Shown here: piece after piece, positions 8,286-17,971 of the stretch
How positions within the stretch are numbered: position 1 is the first letter of the stretch
Layout: each line of letters begins with the position of its first letter
DNA from: Bacteroidaceae bacterium
Lineage (GTDB): Bacteria; Bacteroidota; Bacteroidia; Bacteroidales; Bacteroidaceae
Assembly (NCBI GenBank): GCA_017398805.1
Contig: JAFQEZ010000071.1
Coordinates: 1-37,108, forward strand
Reading direction: 5' to 3'
Length of the DNA stretch: 37,108 bases
Position numbers and translations under genes: made by a program
The notes under the pieces: generated by a model
Database searches by the model: none
Seen by the model: only the letters and a program-made list of their open reading frames with translations
Told to the model about the DNA's origin: nothing

Positions 8286-9464
8286 TTATTTTATACTCTT
8301 CTTCTTTATGGTATCCTTGCTTATGCATAGCAGTATACCTATGTATACACAGTTTATCATTACGGATGTACCGCCTTGGCTGATGAGCGGCAACGGTTGT
8401 CCGGTCACGAAGTCGCCGACAGAGATGTACATGTGCAGCATCGCCTGCGATACAATGATAATTCCTATTCCAATGGCAAGCATTGCAGGGTACATCTTTT
8501 CGCATCTGTTGGCTATCTTGCCGCACCTGTATAGCAGTGTAAGGTAGAGCAACAGTACGAAAATGCCTCCGATGAGCCCCAACTCTTCAAGTATAATGGC
8601 ATATATGAAGTCGGAATAGGCATGCGGAATGTTGTCGCGTTGTACCGAGTTGCCGGGACCGCAGCCTATGAGGTGGCTCGATGCGATTGCCATGTTGGCA
8701 TGCGCTCTCTGGTCATCCACTATCTGGTATGTGGCCGGGTCGATAGGGTCGCTGTTTCCCATGTCCTTGATGCGGTTCTTCCATGTTATGACCTTGTTGC
8801 CGAAACCGTCACCCTTGGCTACGCTGTCGGGTGTCAACATTATTGCGCATATACCTACCACTCCAATTGCGGTGCATATTCCAACGACCTTGAGCATCTG
8901 TTTCCATGGTGCTTTTGCTATAAACAGCATAAGAAATAGTGTCAGTGACAGGATGAATGCAGTCGACAGATTCTCCTTCAGGATTATGAGTATAGGCAGG
9001 AGACCTAATTTAAGTATACTTATCAATGCGGTCTCTTTTGTTCCTTTAGAATCCTGATGCCCGGCAATTATCTTCGCTGTCAACATTACCAATCCTAACT
9101 TCACGAACTCCATCGGCTGGAAAGTTATGAATCCCAGTGATATCCATCGTGCACTTCCGTTTATCTGTGAACTGCTGTCGAACTGGGCCCAGATGATTCC
9201 GGCAACTCCGGCCAGATAGAAATATTTTCCTATCTTCTTTACCTGGTCTATGCTGTAAAGGTTGATGAACCATATTATGAAGATGCCGGCAGCAAGGAAC
9301 ATAAGGTGCCTGATGACAGGACTCCAGTAGCTGCCCGAATCGCTTATCTGTCTGCTGGTCGCACTGAAGACCTCTACGCCTGAGATGGCGCAGATGATGA
9401 AGAAGACAATCCATATTATCTTGTCTCCCTGAAACAGCCTTTCCTTAATGTTGTCAACCTTCAT
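8286..9464 (-). CDS. ftsW: SEDS glycosyltransferase FtsW
   Basis: A 392-residue polytopic protein with about 10 TM segments. SEDS hallmarks include the extracytoplasmic DNIPHAYSDFIYAIILEELG region, which carries the conserved Asp, and GQPLPLISQGGTS near the C-terminus. FtsW polymerises lipid II together with its cognate class B PBP. The product of the neighbouring ftsI is the likely partner. The dcw position favours FtsW over RodA. Confidence 0.94.
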   Translation of the reverse strand: MKVDNIKERLFQGDKIIWIVFFIICAISGVEVFSATSRQISDSGSYWSPVIRHLMFLAAGIFIIWFINLYSIDQVKKIGKYFYLAGVAGIIWAQFDSSSQINGSARWISLGFITFQPMEFVKLGLVMLTAKIIAGHQDSKGTKETALISILKLGLLPILIILKENLSTAFILSLTLFLMLFIAKAPWKQMLKVVGICTAIGVVGICAIMLTPDSVAKGDGFGNKVITWKNRIKDMGNSDPIDPATYQIVDDQRAHANMAIASSHLIGCGPGNSVQRDNIPHAYSDFIYAIILEELGLIGGIFVLLLYLTLLYRCGKIANRCEKMYPAMLAIGIGIIIVSQAMLHMYISVGDFVTGQPLPLISQGGTSVMINCVYIGILLCISKDTIKKKSIK

Positions 9465-9506
9465 TATTGTTCTTTATTGTCAAATATGCGATTATTTCAG
9501 ATGTCA

Positions 9507-10838
9507 TCAAAGCTTCAGTACCTCCTCCTTGAACATCCTTCCTCTCTCCTCATAGCTTTTGAAGAGGTCAAAACTTGCGCAGCAAGGACTCAGTAACACT
9601 GTCTCTCCGTTTCTTGCGGTCTTGTAGGCCTCTGCTACACAATCCTTCATAGAGTGAGTGTCTATGATAGGAATGCCGAATCCGCCGAAGAATTCATGCA
9701 GTTTCGTGTTGTCAGCCCCAAGGAAAACAAGCGCACTGCATTTCTCCTTTACCAGTTCTGCAATCTCGCTATAGTCGTTACCCTTGTCCTTGCCTCCAAG
9801 GATGAGCACAGTCTTTCTCTTCATGCTTTGCAGTGCATACCAGCAACTGTTGACATTTGTAGCCTTAGAGTCATTGATATATTCCACACCGTTTACCATG
9901 GCAACCTTCTCCAACCTGTGTTCAACGCCTGTGAAAGATCGCAAAGCTTCACGTATGGTCTCCTTGCGTATTCCTGCCACGTTCGCCGAAATACCTGCCG
10001 CCATGGAGTTGTAAAGGTTGTGCTTGCCTGTGAGTGACAGCTCTTCGAGTTCCATATTGAACGGGGTGGGCTCGGTGAATACGAGTTTCTCCTCCTCGGT
10101 GTATGCAGCAGCGCCGGGTTGTTTCTCCTCGGCAAAAGGGTAGAGCTTTCCGTGCTTGTACTTGGCAAGTTCTCTCTTTATTATCGGGTCATCATTCCAG
10201 TATACGAATGCGTCGTCGGGTTGCTGGTTCTGCAATATGCGTAGTTTGGCATCCACATAGTTCTGCATCTTGTAACCGTAGCGGTCCATGTGGTCGGGTG
10301 TTATGTTCAGCAATACCGCCACGTTGGCGCGGAACTCATACATGTTGTCGAGCTGGAAACTGCTGAGCTCAACAATGTAGTAGTCCTTGTCACCTTCGGC
10401 AACCTGCAGTGCCAGACTCTTGCCGATGTTGCCTGCAAGTCCAACATTAAGACCTGCCTCGCGGAATATATGATATATGAGCGAGGTTGTGGTTGTCTTA
10501 CCGTTGCTTCCTGTGATGCACACCATCTTGGCATTGGTGTAGCGTCCTGCAAACTCTATTTCCGATATCACAGGTATTCCTGCAGATGTTATCTTTACTA
10601 TTATGGGCGCTTCGTTGGGGATTCCCGGGCTCTTTATTACCTCGGCTGCATTGAGGATGAGTTCCTCGGTGTGCTGCTTCTCCTCCCAAGGTATGTTGTG
10701 GCTGTCGAGCAGCTCCTTATATTTGTCGGCAATAGGACCGAAGTCCGATACGAATACGTCAAACCCCAGTTTCTTGGCGAGTACGGCTGCTCCGCAACCG
10801 CTCTCTCCTGCACCCAGAACAACAATTCTCTTTTCCAT
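9507..10838 (-). CDS. murD: UDP-MurNAc-L-Ala--D-Glu ligase
   Basis: A 443-residue Mur ligase adding D-glutamate. It shows the N-terminal Rossmann motif VVLGAGESGCGAA, the ATP loop GSNGKTTTTSL (about 111-121), VELSSFQLD in the central domain (about 157-165) and NDSKATNVNS in the C-terminal part, all typical of MurD. It abuts mraY with no intergenic base. Confidence 0.97.
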   Translation of the reverse strand: MEKRIVVLGAGESGCGAAVLAKKLGFDVFVSDFGPIADKYKELLDSHNIPWEEKQHTEELILNAAEVIKSPGIPNEAPIIVKITSAGIPVISEIEFAGRYTNAKMVCITGSNGKTTTTSLIYHIFREAGLNVGLAGNIGKSLALQVAEGDKDYYIVELSSFQLDNMYEFRANVAVLLNITPDHMDRYGYKMQNYVDAKLRILQNQQPDDAFVYWNDDPIIKRELAKYKHGKLYPFAEEKQPGAAAYTEEEKLVFTEPTPFNMELEELSLTGKHNLYNSMAAGISANVAGIRKETIREALRSFTGVEHRLEKVAMVNGVEYINDSKATNVNSCWYALQSMKRKTVLILGGKDKGNDYSEIAELVKEKCSALVFLGADNTKLHEFFGGFGIPIIDTHSMKDCVAEAYKTARNGETVLLSPCCASFDLFKSYEERGRMFKEEVLKL

Positions 10839-12095
10839 TTATCTTATCTTTAATGTCATGAGGGTCAGTGCTGCCATGATGATGGTTACAATCCAGAATC
10901 TAACTGTAACCTTTGCCTCATGCATGGGGCGCTTAGGCCCTTTGAACACGTATGTGCACTCTTTGTCAAGTTTCTCATCCTCCACGTTGTAATGGTGGTG
11001 CAACGGTGTGCGGCGGAAGAGGCGCTGCTTGATGCCCTTCTTCTTTCCGCGTTTGAAATACGCCACCTGCATGATTACCGACAGGTTTTCGGCAACGAAT
11101 ATACCGCAAAGCAGTATAAGGAGAATCTCCTTGTGCAGCAGTATGGCGATGACGCCGATTATACCGCCGATGGTAAGGCTTCCTGTGTCGCCCATGAATA
11201 CCTGAGCCGGGAACGAGTTGTACCATAGGAAACCTATCAATGCACCAATGAAGGCGAACGTGAATATCACCACCTCTTCTCCTCCGGGCAAGAACATTAT
11301 GTTCAGGTACTCGGCCCACGAGACGTGACTCGAGACGTAGGCCAGTATGGCAAGGGTGACTCCCATGATTGCCGCATTGCCGGCCAGCATGCCGTCCATT
11401 CCGTCATTGAGGTTAGCTCCGTTGGATACTGCGGTTATGACAAGCACCGATATAAGCACGAAAAGTGCCCATCCGGCCTCCTCTTTGTAGTCGCCGCAGA
11501 ACTCCATTATCTCGCTGTAGTTGATGTTGTGGTCCTTGACGAACGGTATTGTTGTCTTGTTCTCCTTTGTAGCCTCGGCTTTGTGCTCCACCTCTATCAC
11601 CTCGCCCTTCTTCACGGTGACATTCTCCCTCATTACAGCCTGCGGACTGAAACAGAGGGTAAGTCCGATGACCAATCCGAGTCCAACCTGGGCAGCAATC
11701 TTTACCTTTCCCGATATTCCCTCCTTATTCTTCTTGAATGTCTTTATATAGTCATCGGCAAAGCCAAGTATGCCGAGCCATACTGTAGAGACAATAAGCA
11801 GAATCATGTACACATTGTCGAGTCTTCCGAGCAACAGACAAGGAATGAGTATGGCAAGTATGATTATGAGTCCACCCATCGTCGGCACACCGGCCTTGAG
11901 GTTGTTCTTGTCAAAATCGCGCAGCGTCTCGGTAATCTGCTTCTTCTTGAAGTACTTTATGAGGTAACCGCCGAACCATGTAGATACAATCAGTGCTATG
12001 ACAATGGCTGTCAATGCTCTGAACGATACATAACCGAAAAGTCTCGCTCCGGGGAAACCGCTCTCTTTCAGATAATCAAAAAGGTAATATAACAT
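10839..12095 (-). CDS. mraY: Phospho-MurNAc-pentapeptide translocase MraY
   Basis: A 418-residue polytopic enzyme making lipid I from UDP-MurNAc-pentapeptide and undecaprenyl phosphate. It shows FADDYIKTFKKN, NLNDGMDGMLAG and the HHHYNVE motif, all conserved in MraY. Compared with E. coli (360 residues) it has an extra loop of about 50 residues near 185-235, which I recall as common in Bacteroidota enzymes. Confidence 0.97.
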   Translation of the reverse strand: MLYYLFDYLKESGFPGARLFGYVSFRALTAIVIALIVSTWFGGYLIKYFKKKQITETLRDFDKNNLKAGVPTMGGLIIILAILIPCLLLGRLDNVYMILLIVSTVWLGILGFADDYIKTFKKNKEGISGKVKIAAQVGLGLVIGLTLCFSPQAVMRENVTVKKGEVIEVEHKAEATKENKTTIPFVKDHNINYSEIMEFCGDYKEEAGWALFVLISVLVITAVSNGANLNDGMDGMLAGNAAIMGVTLAILAYVSSHVSWAEYLNIMFLPGGEEVVIFTFAFIGALIGFLWYNSFPAQVFMGDTGSLTIGGIIGVIAILLHKEILLILLCGIFVAENLSVIMQVAYFKRGKKKGIKQRLFRRTPLHHHYNVEDEKLDKECTYVFKGPKRPMHEAKVTVRFWIVTIIMAALTLMTLKIR

Positions 12096-12107
12096 GTCTG
12101 TCAGTTG

Positions 12108-13562
12108 TTATGCCTTGAAAATTTCTCTTATAATCTCTTTGTCGTCAAAATGGTGCTTTACACCCTTTATCTCCTGATAATCCTCGTGTCCCTTTCCGGC
12201 AACGAGTATGACGTCGCCTTTCTGTGCAAGAGCAAATGCTGTCCTTATTGCCTCCTTGCGGTCGACGATAGAGATAACGTTCTTCTTCTGCTCGTCGTTG
12301 AGGCCTGCCAACATATCGTTGATGATATCCTGCGGCTCTTCGAAACGTGGGTTGTCCGAAGTCAGTATCACCCTGTTGCTTCCCTTCACGGCTTCTGTTG
12401 CCATGATAGGGCGTTTGCCCTTGTCGCGGTTGCCGCCTGCTCCTACCACCGTGATTATGTTGCCTCTGCCACGCAGCACATCATTGATGGTGCTGAGTAC
12501 ATTCTTCAAGGCATCAGGTGTGTGTGCGTAGTCAACTATCGCAGAGACACCGTTCGGCGCATGCAAGGCTTCAAAACGTCCTGATACCGGGCGGAGTGTG
12601 CTCATTACACGCAAAACCTCCTCGGGCTCTTTGCCAAGTTCAACTGCTGCTCCGTATATTGCCAGCAGGTTGCTTATGTTGAAGCGGCCTGTGAGCAGCG
12701 TCGAGAACTCGCGGTTGTTGAATTCCAATATCATGCCGTCGAGGTGTGTCTCCACAAGACGTGACTTGTAGTCACAGATTGTGCGTGTGGAATAGCTCTT
12801 GACATCTCCTTTGCAGTTCTGTACCATTACTGGACCGTTCTTGTCGTCGAGGTTGGTGATGGCAAAAGCGTTGCGTGGGAGATTGTCGAAGAAACTCTTT
12901 TTTGCCTTGAGGTAGTTCTCCATGGTCTCGTGGAAATCCATGTGGTCGCGTGTGAGGTTTGTGAAAATTCCTCCGGCAAACTCAAGTCCGCCTACGCGAT
13001 CCTGTGCAAGAGAGTGTGAACTTACCTCCATGAATGCATATTCACAGCCGGCCTTCACCATCTCTGCAAGCAATCTGTTGAGTGAAATCGGGTCGGGGGT
13101 AGTGTGGGTCGACGGGTATGCTTCGCCGTTGATGTAGTTGCATACAGTGGAGAGCAGGCCACATTTGTGTCCCATCGCCATGAACAACTCATAGAGCAGT
13201 GTGGCGATAGTTGTCTTTCCGTTTGTTCCGGTGACACCCACCAGCTTCATCTTCTGCGAAGGATTCCCGTAGAATATGGTAGCCACTCTTCCGGTCACAT
13301 ATTGTGCGTCCTTGACAACCACGTATGCAGTTCCCGGGTCCTGTTTCTCTGGTATATTTTCACAAACGATGGCTTTGGCACCTTTCTCTATCGCCGAATC
13401 GATGTAGGCATGTCCGTCGGTCTGTGTTCCTTTTACGGCTATGAACATGTCCCCTTCCTGTACCTGTCGCGAATCAATGTTCACTCCAAGTATCTCAACT
13501 TCATCCTTTGGCAGGACAAGTCTGTTGTATTGTATCTCTCTGAGCAGATCACTAAGTTTCAT
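12108..13562 (-). CDS. murE: UDP-MurNAc-tripeptide ligase MurE (DAP type)
   Basis: A 484-residue Mur ligase adding the third stem residue. The ATP loop [11 protein letters not shown] is at about 110-120. The C-terminal motif DNPR (in [11 protein letters not shown]) is the form found in meso-diaminopimelate-adding enzymes, so DAP-type peptidoglycan is inferred. It lies between ftsI (57-nt gap) and mraY (12-nt gap). Confidence 0.96.
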   Translation of the reverse strand: MKLSDLLREIQYNRLVLPKDEVEILGVNIDSRQVQEGDMFIAVKGTQTDGHAYIDSAIEKGAKAIVCENIPEKQDPGTAYVVVKDAQYVTGRVATIFYGNPSQKMKLVGVTGTNGKTTIATLLYELFMAMGHKCGLLSTVCNYINGEAYPSTHTTPDPISLNRLLAEMVKAGCEYAFMEVSSHSLAQDRVGGLEFAGGIFTNLTRDHMDFHETMENYLKAKKSFFDNLPRNAFAITNLDDKNGPVMVQNCKGDVKSYSTRTICDYKSRLVETHLDGMILEFNNREFSTLLTGRFNISNLLAIYGAAVELGKEPEEVLRVMSTLRPVSGRFEALHAPNGVSAIVDYAHTPDALKNVLSTINDVLRGRGNIITVVGAGGNRDKGKRPIMATEAVKGSNRVILTSDNPRFEEPQDIINDMLAGLNDEQKKNVISIVDRKEAIRTAFALAQKGDVILVAGKGHEDYQEIKGVKHHFDDKEIIREIFKA

Positions 13563-13619
13563 TTCTCGTATCTCGTATTTCGTTGTATTATTATCCTTTT
13601 CTCTTTTATGTCAACCCTC

Positions 13620-15974
13620 TCAAGGGCTTAGGGTGAGGGTTATGGTTTCACCTTCAATTGCATCACTGCCCGGGGGGATGCTCTGTTCCATGACGGTGCC
13701 GTATCCTTCGATCAGGACTTTCATCTTGCGACGGTGCAACAGGTATACGGCATCTTTTGCACCCATGCCTATAAGGTCAGGTACCTTGTATATATCGGTC
13801 TCCTGTATCTCCTGTCCATACCCTTTTCCGTCTTTATTGCGGTTTATCGTGCCCCATGTCTCCTTACCGTTGCCGTTTACCGAATTGGTAATGCCCATTT
13901 CGTCCAGAACGGTTTTCACCTCCTCCATTTTTCCGCTCTTTATCAGAGGCAGGTAATTCTCCGGTACATCCTTGGCTTCGGCAATATCGCTTCTCATCTT
14001 CTTTGCCATGACCTTCTCGGCAATCTCTTTGAAAACGTATGCCGATGTGCTTCCTCCTCCATACGAATTCTTCTCTTTAATGATTTCCGGTCGTGGGTCG
14101 AGTTTATAGTCGTACATCACCTGTACAATGAGTGTGTATTCCGGGTCTTCAGCTGGGAAGAATCCGCAGAAACTCAACAGTTTGTTTTTCTTGTTCAGGT
14201 GTGAAACGGCTGTTCCGGTCTTTCCTGCTATTGTCATCATCTTGGAATATGCGTTTTTTCCTGTTCCGTCACGGCCTTCATTGTATTTCATTCGCCATTT
14301 GTGGACCCTGTCAATGGTTTTGCCGTTTACAACCTTGACAAGCATCTTTGTCATTTCGTCAGCAACTGATTTTGGGAAGAGTTGCTCGTTCAGGACTGTT
14401 GTGGGGAACTCCTCGATAACTTTCCCGTCTCTCAGTGCTGCCTTTACCAGACGTGGCTTCATCTGCTTTCCGCCATTTGCAATGGTGTTGTAGAAAGAGA
14501 CCATGTTTATGGCTGTCATATTGATGGCATATCCGATAGACAACGAATTGATGGAGTATCCGTCCCATTTTGGGTTTCCTTTTATGGGATTTCCCTTTTC
14601 CGGGAAATTAGGTGTTGATTCGTTGTCTATGAGGTAGTAGTTGTCGGCAAGCCCGAAGCGTCGCAGAGTGTTTGTGTACTGCTTGGGGTCATCAAGATAG
14701 GCTTTCCTGATGAACTGTACAAGTCCGATGTTTGAAGAGTACATCATTGCATCGGACATGCTGTATTTGCCTGTTCCGTTATCACGGTACATCTCGTCAG
14801 TAATCCTGTGCCCCTTGAAACTGTGGACCATACTTTGATATGCTATGACCGAGTCCTTGGTGGTAAGCTTCCCGTCTGCCAGTATGGCTGTGAGCGCCAC
14901 GGTCTTGAATATTGAACCCGGTTGGTTCAGGTCACATAGCGCGTGGTTGGATGTCGTCAGGTATTTTGGGTTCTCAGGATTCTCTACATAATGGACACTG
15001 CCGTCGCTCCTCTCATCACGTGTCAGGTTTACTATGGCCTTTATATCACCGCTCTTTGTCTCCATGAGAATTGCCCAACCTGCAGCCAGAGTCTTTTCCC
15101 TAAGCTGTTTTTCCAATGCCGATTGGCATATGTCAAGCATTTCGGTGTTGATGGTTGTCTGCAGGTCCATGCCGTTTTCGGCAGGCTGTTTTACCTTTGT
15201 TATGGATTTGCCTTTCCTGTTTGTCTCCTTCCGTCCTACGCCCGGTTTTCCGCTAAGATACTTGTTGTATTTCTTCTCGAGTCCGGTCATCTCAATGGTC
15301 ATGTTGCCTTTGTCGTCATAGCTTTCGCGGAAAATACCGAATGTTCCCAGTCCGGCGTCTCCAAGAATGCTTTTGCGCTCCACCTTGTTTCTGTTGACGG
15401 TCTTTGCTTTGTCTTTCTTGTTCTTGACAAAATCCTTGTCATTTTCCGAGAAGAGTCCGCTGTATTTTGTTCCTTCTTTGAAGATGGGCAACTGCAGCAG
15501 TCTGTTGTATTGAGTATAAGAAACCTTACCGTTGTACAGACGGAAATAGCGGTCCTGATTTTTGAAACCTTCTCTCAGACGCTTTTCGAAACTTTCGGCG
15601 CTTTCATCGGGGAAAATGTCGCTAAGTCCTTTGCTCACCTCGACGAGGTGCTTGTTCCAAAGTTCCTCTCTCTTTCCACGCACCTCCTCGGCATCTCTCT
15701 GGTTGTCTTCGTTCACATATTTGAAGTCAATCCTGAGCCTGTAGTACGGCAAACTGCTGACGATGAGTTTGCCATCCTCGTCAAGGATTCGTCCTCTTTC
15801 GGGCATTATGGGTATGCTGTCCTGGACATATCTCTCCTTGATTTTGTTCCATATTTCCCTCTCCTTGAACATAGTGACAGATGCACTGCCTATGATGACA
15901 AAGGCAAATGTCAAGAAGCCCAGTATCACTACCAGGTTAAAGCGGAATACTATGTCGGAACGGAATTTGAACAT
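13620..15974 (-). CDS. ftsI: Division transpeptidase PBP3/FtsI with PASTA domain
   Basis: A 784-residue class B PBP: TM about 10-32, an N-terminal dimerisation-type domain (PERGRILDEDG), then the transpeptidase domain with SIFK (Ser354, Lys357), SSN (413-415) and KTG (585-587). Residues about 729-784 (YKVPDLIGMGAKDA to the end) form a single C-terminal PASTA domain, which is absent from E. coli FtsI. It cross-links septal peptidoglycan. Its stop lies 57 nt before murE and its start 3 nt after the ftsL-like gene. Confidence 0.95.
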   Translation of the reverse strand: MFKFRSDIVFRFNLVVILGFLTFAFVIIGSASVTMFKEREIWNKIKERYVQDSIPIMPERGRILDEDGKLIVSSLPYYRLRIDFKYVNEDNQRDAEEVRGKREELWNKHLVEVSKGLSDIFPDESAESFEKRLREGFKNQDRYFRLYNGKVSYTQYNRLLQLPIFKEGTKYSGLFSENDKDFVKNKKDKAKTVNRNKVERKSILGDAGLGTFGIFRESYDDKGNMTIEMTGLEKKYNKYLSGKPGVGRKETNRKGKSITKVKQPAENGMDLQTTINTEMLDICQSALEKQLREKTLAAGWAILMETKSGDIKAIVNLTRDERSDGSVHYVENPENPKYLTTSNHALCDLNQPGSIFKTVALTAILADGKLTTKDSVIAYQSMVHSFKGHRITDEMYRDNGTGKYSMSDAMMYSSNIGLVQFIRKAYLDDPKQYTNTLRRFGLADNYYLIDNESTPNFPEKGNPIKGNPKWDGYSINSLSIGYAINMTAINMVSFYNTIANGGKQMKPRLVKAALRDGKVIEEFPTTVLNEQLFPKSVADEMTKMLVKVVNGKTIDRVHKWRMKYNEGRDGTGKNAYSKMMTIAGKTGTAVSHLNKKNKLLSFCGFFPAEDPEYTLIVQVMYDYKLDPRPEIIKEKNSYGGGSTSAYVFKEIAEKVMAKKMRSDIAEAKDVPENYLPLIKSGKMEEVKTVLDEMGITNSVNGNGKETWGTINRNKDGKGYGQEIQETDIYKVPDLIGMGAKDAVYLLHRRKMKVLIEGYGTVMEQSIPPGSDAIEGETITLTLSP

Positions 15975-15977
15975 CTG

Positions 15978-16358
15978 TTATTTCTTTATTGAGTACACCG
16001 GTTTGGTTGTTGTCTGTACTTCGCTGTTTCTATCTTTCAAAAGTTTCTCAATCTCTGACTGGCGTGTGTTCGAAGTGAACTCACTCTTCAGTGTAACAAG
16101 ATTGTTCTTCAGGTGGTCTCTTCTTTTTGTCAGTTTCTCTATCTCCACGAGCTCGCGCTCATATTCGTAACGGTTGCTTACATATATAAAGGAATATATT
16201 ACGATGAGTACGAAAAGCGGGGCATTCCTTGTGAGTACCTCGTTTGCAAGCCAGCCTCCTCCCATGATGGTATTCAGGAAGCCGCTTTTCTTTTTCTTCG
16301 GTTTCTTCTCTTTTTTGCTGTCCGAAGGAACCTTTTTCTCCTCGTTCTCTTTTTCCAT
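15978..16358 (-). CDS. FtsL-like small divisome protein
   Basis: A 126-residue bitopic protein with a Lys-rich cytoplasmic N-terminus (about 1-25), one TM segment (about 46-62, APLFVLIVIYSFIYV) and a periplasmic coiled coil (about 65-110). This is the FtsL architecture and position (between rsmH and ftsI). FtsL binds FtsQ and FtsB and activates FtsWI. The primary sequence is poorly conserved, so the call rests on topology and context. The start shares one base with the rsmH stop. Confidence 0.82.
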   Translation of the reverse strand: MEKENEEKKVPSDSKKEKKPKKKKSGFLNTIMGGGWLANEVLTRNAPLFVLIVIYSFIYVSNRYEYERELVEIEKLTKRRDHLKNNLVTLKSEFTSNTRQSEIEKLLKDRNSEVQTTTKPVYSIKK

Positions 16359-17272
16359 TATATATCGTCTCTCTTTATTGCAATGCGCAGTTTGGCGCTG
16401 CGTGAGCGTGGGTTGCGTTCCATCTCCTCGTCGGTTGGGACAATTACCTTTTTTGCATCGAACGGTGATGTCGTACGCCCGAAGAAGTCCTTCTCTACAA
16501 CTCCTTCGATGTTGCCGCTCTTCATGAAGTTCTTCACTATGCGGTCTTCGATCGAGTGGTATGTTATCACTACAAGCCTTCCGCCAGGTTTGAGAAGGTC
16601 CTTTGCGCTTTTTAGCATCTCCTGCAAAGCCTCAACCTCCTTGTTTATCTCTATGCGCAATGCCTGGAATACTTTTGCCATCTCCTTCTTTTCCCTCTGC
16701 GGCGGGCAGAACGGCTTGGCAATCTCAATCAGTTCGTTTACGCGTCTTATCGGTTTCTCACTCCTTGCTTTTACAATCCTTGCGGCAAGTTTGCGCGCAC
16801 AGTTCAGTTCTCCGTAGAGCTTGAATATTCTTGCCAGTTCCTCTTCCGATGCGTTGTTGAGCAGGTCGGCGGCAGTCTCTCCGCCGCGTTTGTTCATGCG
16901 CATATCAAGGTCGGCATCGAAACGGAACGAGAAACCTCGTGTCTCATCATCGAAGTGGTGTCCCGATACTCCGAGGTCGGCAAGTATAGCATCGACTTCC
17001 GTTGTGCCGTGGTAACGCATGAAGTTATATATGAACCTGAAGTTGCCACGCACGAAAGTAAAACGCTTGTCGTCGGGTGCATTCTTTTCGGCATCCTCGT
17101 CCTGGTCGAAACTGTAGAGATGCCCTTTGCTGTCCAGACGGCTCAGGATTTCACGCGAATGTCCTCCTCCGCCGAAAGTTACGTCAATACACGTGTTTCC
17201 GGGGGCAATCTCCATCCCGTCTACACTCTCCTTAAGCAACACCGGTGTGTGGTATACCTCATTGTCACTCAT
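16358..17272 (-). CDS. rsmH: 16S rRNA m4C1402 methyltransferase RsmH
   Basis: A 304-residue SAM-dependent enzyme (formerly MraW). It begins YHTPVLLKESVDGM and has the SAM loop DVTFGGGGHSREIL (about 30-43), DLGVSGHHFDD and the C-terminal VVITYHSIEDRIVKNF, all signatures of RsmH. It methylates N4 of C1402 in the ribosomal P site. The start overlaps mraZ by 8 bp. Confidence 0.97.
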   Translation of the reverse strand: MSDNEVYHTPVLLKESVDGMEIAPGNTCIDVTFGGGGHSREILSRLDSKGHLYSFDQDEDAEKNAPDDKRFTFVRGNFRFIYNFMRYHGTTEVDAILADLGVSGHHFDDETRGFSFRFDADLDMRMNKRGGETAADLLNNASEEELARIFKLYGELNCARKLAARIVKARSEKPIRRVNELIEIAKPFCPPQREKKEMAKVFQALRIEINKEVEALQEMLKSAKDLLKPGGRLVVITYHSIEDRIVKNFMKSGNIEGVVEKDFFGRTTSPFDAKKVIVPTDEEMERNPRSRSAKLRIAIKRDDI

Positions 17273-17729
17273 TTCCGGAAGTTTTATCTGTAGTCATTAT
17301 CTTTTCCAGTTCACTGCTGAACTCGTCGGGAGACATGAATGGCTTTTCAAGTTTCTCTTTCGCCCATATTTCAATGGTGTCATCCATGCCGATGAAACGT
17401 ACCTCCTGCTTTATCGCTGCCATGTTCATGTATCTCTTTGGCAACAGTATGCGTCCGTTGCTGTCGATTGAGAGTTCCTCTACATCGGCAACGAACTGAC
17501 GGAATATCATCTGGTGCTTAGAGTTCCATTTGCCAAGCCGGCTTCTGAGGAGGTTCAGCTGCTCGTTCCAGCTCTCCTCGGGGTAAAGCACAAGGCAATC
17601 CTGATACACGTCTTTGCGCAACATGACCTTCTCGCAGCCACCGGACTGCAGGATACGGCGGAAGCAGGCAGGCAGGAAAACCCTTCCCTTGCTGTCAGTC
17701 TTTGCCTCTATGTTGCCTATGAAACGCAT
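17265..17729 (-). CDS. mraZ: Transcriptional regulator MraZ
   Basis: A 154-residue protein of two SpoVT-AbrB-like halves, with typical words DSKGRVFLPACFR (about 13-25) and DSNGRILLPKRYM (about 91-103). In E. coli MraZ binds repeated TGGG motifs upstream of its own gene and represses the dcw cluster. Here it heads the cluster, and a matching 10-bp-period array lies just upstream (17765-17799), which strongly suggests autoregulation. Confidence 0.95.
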   Translation of the reverse strand: MRFIGNIEAKTDSKGRVFLPACFRRILQSGGCEKVMLRKDVYQDCLVLYPEESWNEQLNLLRSRLGKWNSKHQMIFRQFVADVEELSIDSNGRILLPKRYMNMAAIKQEVRFIGMDDTIEIWAKEKLEKPFMSPDEFSSELEKIMTTDKTSGNE

Positions 17730-17758
17730 ATTATTTCTCTAAAATAGATAATTCGTTC

Positions 17759-17799
17759 CAAAAGTACACAATTCCCCACAATTCCCCACAATTTTCCAC
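17759..17799 (-). promoter_or_regulatory. mraZ promoter with MraZ-box array
   Basis: On the minus strand the boxes GTGGA (17795-17799), GTGGG (17785-17789), GTGGG (17775-17779) and a degenerate GTGTA (17765-17769) follow at exactly 10-bp steps, separated by AAATT/GAATT. The -7 box TACTTTTG (17759-17766) overlaps the last repeat, so the array covers the -33 to -7 region. Start codon 17729 would have a leader of about 25 nt. TGGG repeats with a 10-bp period are the established MraZ target in E. coli. Confidence 0.82.
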
Positions 17800-17920
17800 G
17801 AGTTTTTTTCAATAAAGTTTTCAACAGTTTGTTGATATGTCTATTTTGCTGAGAATAAATGTCTTGTACAATGCTCTCTGAGGTGGGTCAAAGTGCTGTT
17901 CCTGCTCAATTTTTACACCT

Positions 17921-17955
17921 TTTGCCGCTTATGTCGCAGAAAATGTCTATGTTTA
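17921..17955 (+). promoter_or_regulatory. Possible promoter of M28 peptidase gene
   Basis: TTTG (17921-17924) and TATGTTTA (17948-17955, one mismatch to TAnnTTTG) are 23 bp apart, slightly wide. The rest of the 242-bp divergent region between mraZ and this gene shows nothing else I can name. Confidence 0.35.
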
Positions 17956-17971
17956 CAGAAAAATATCTGCT

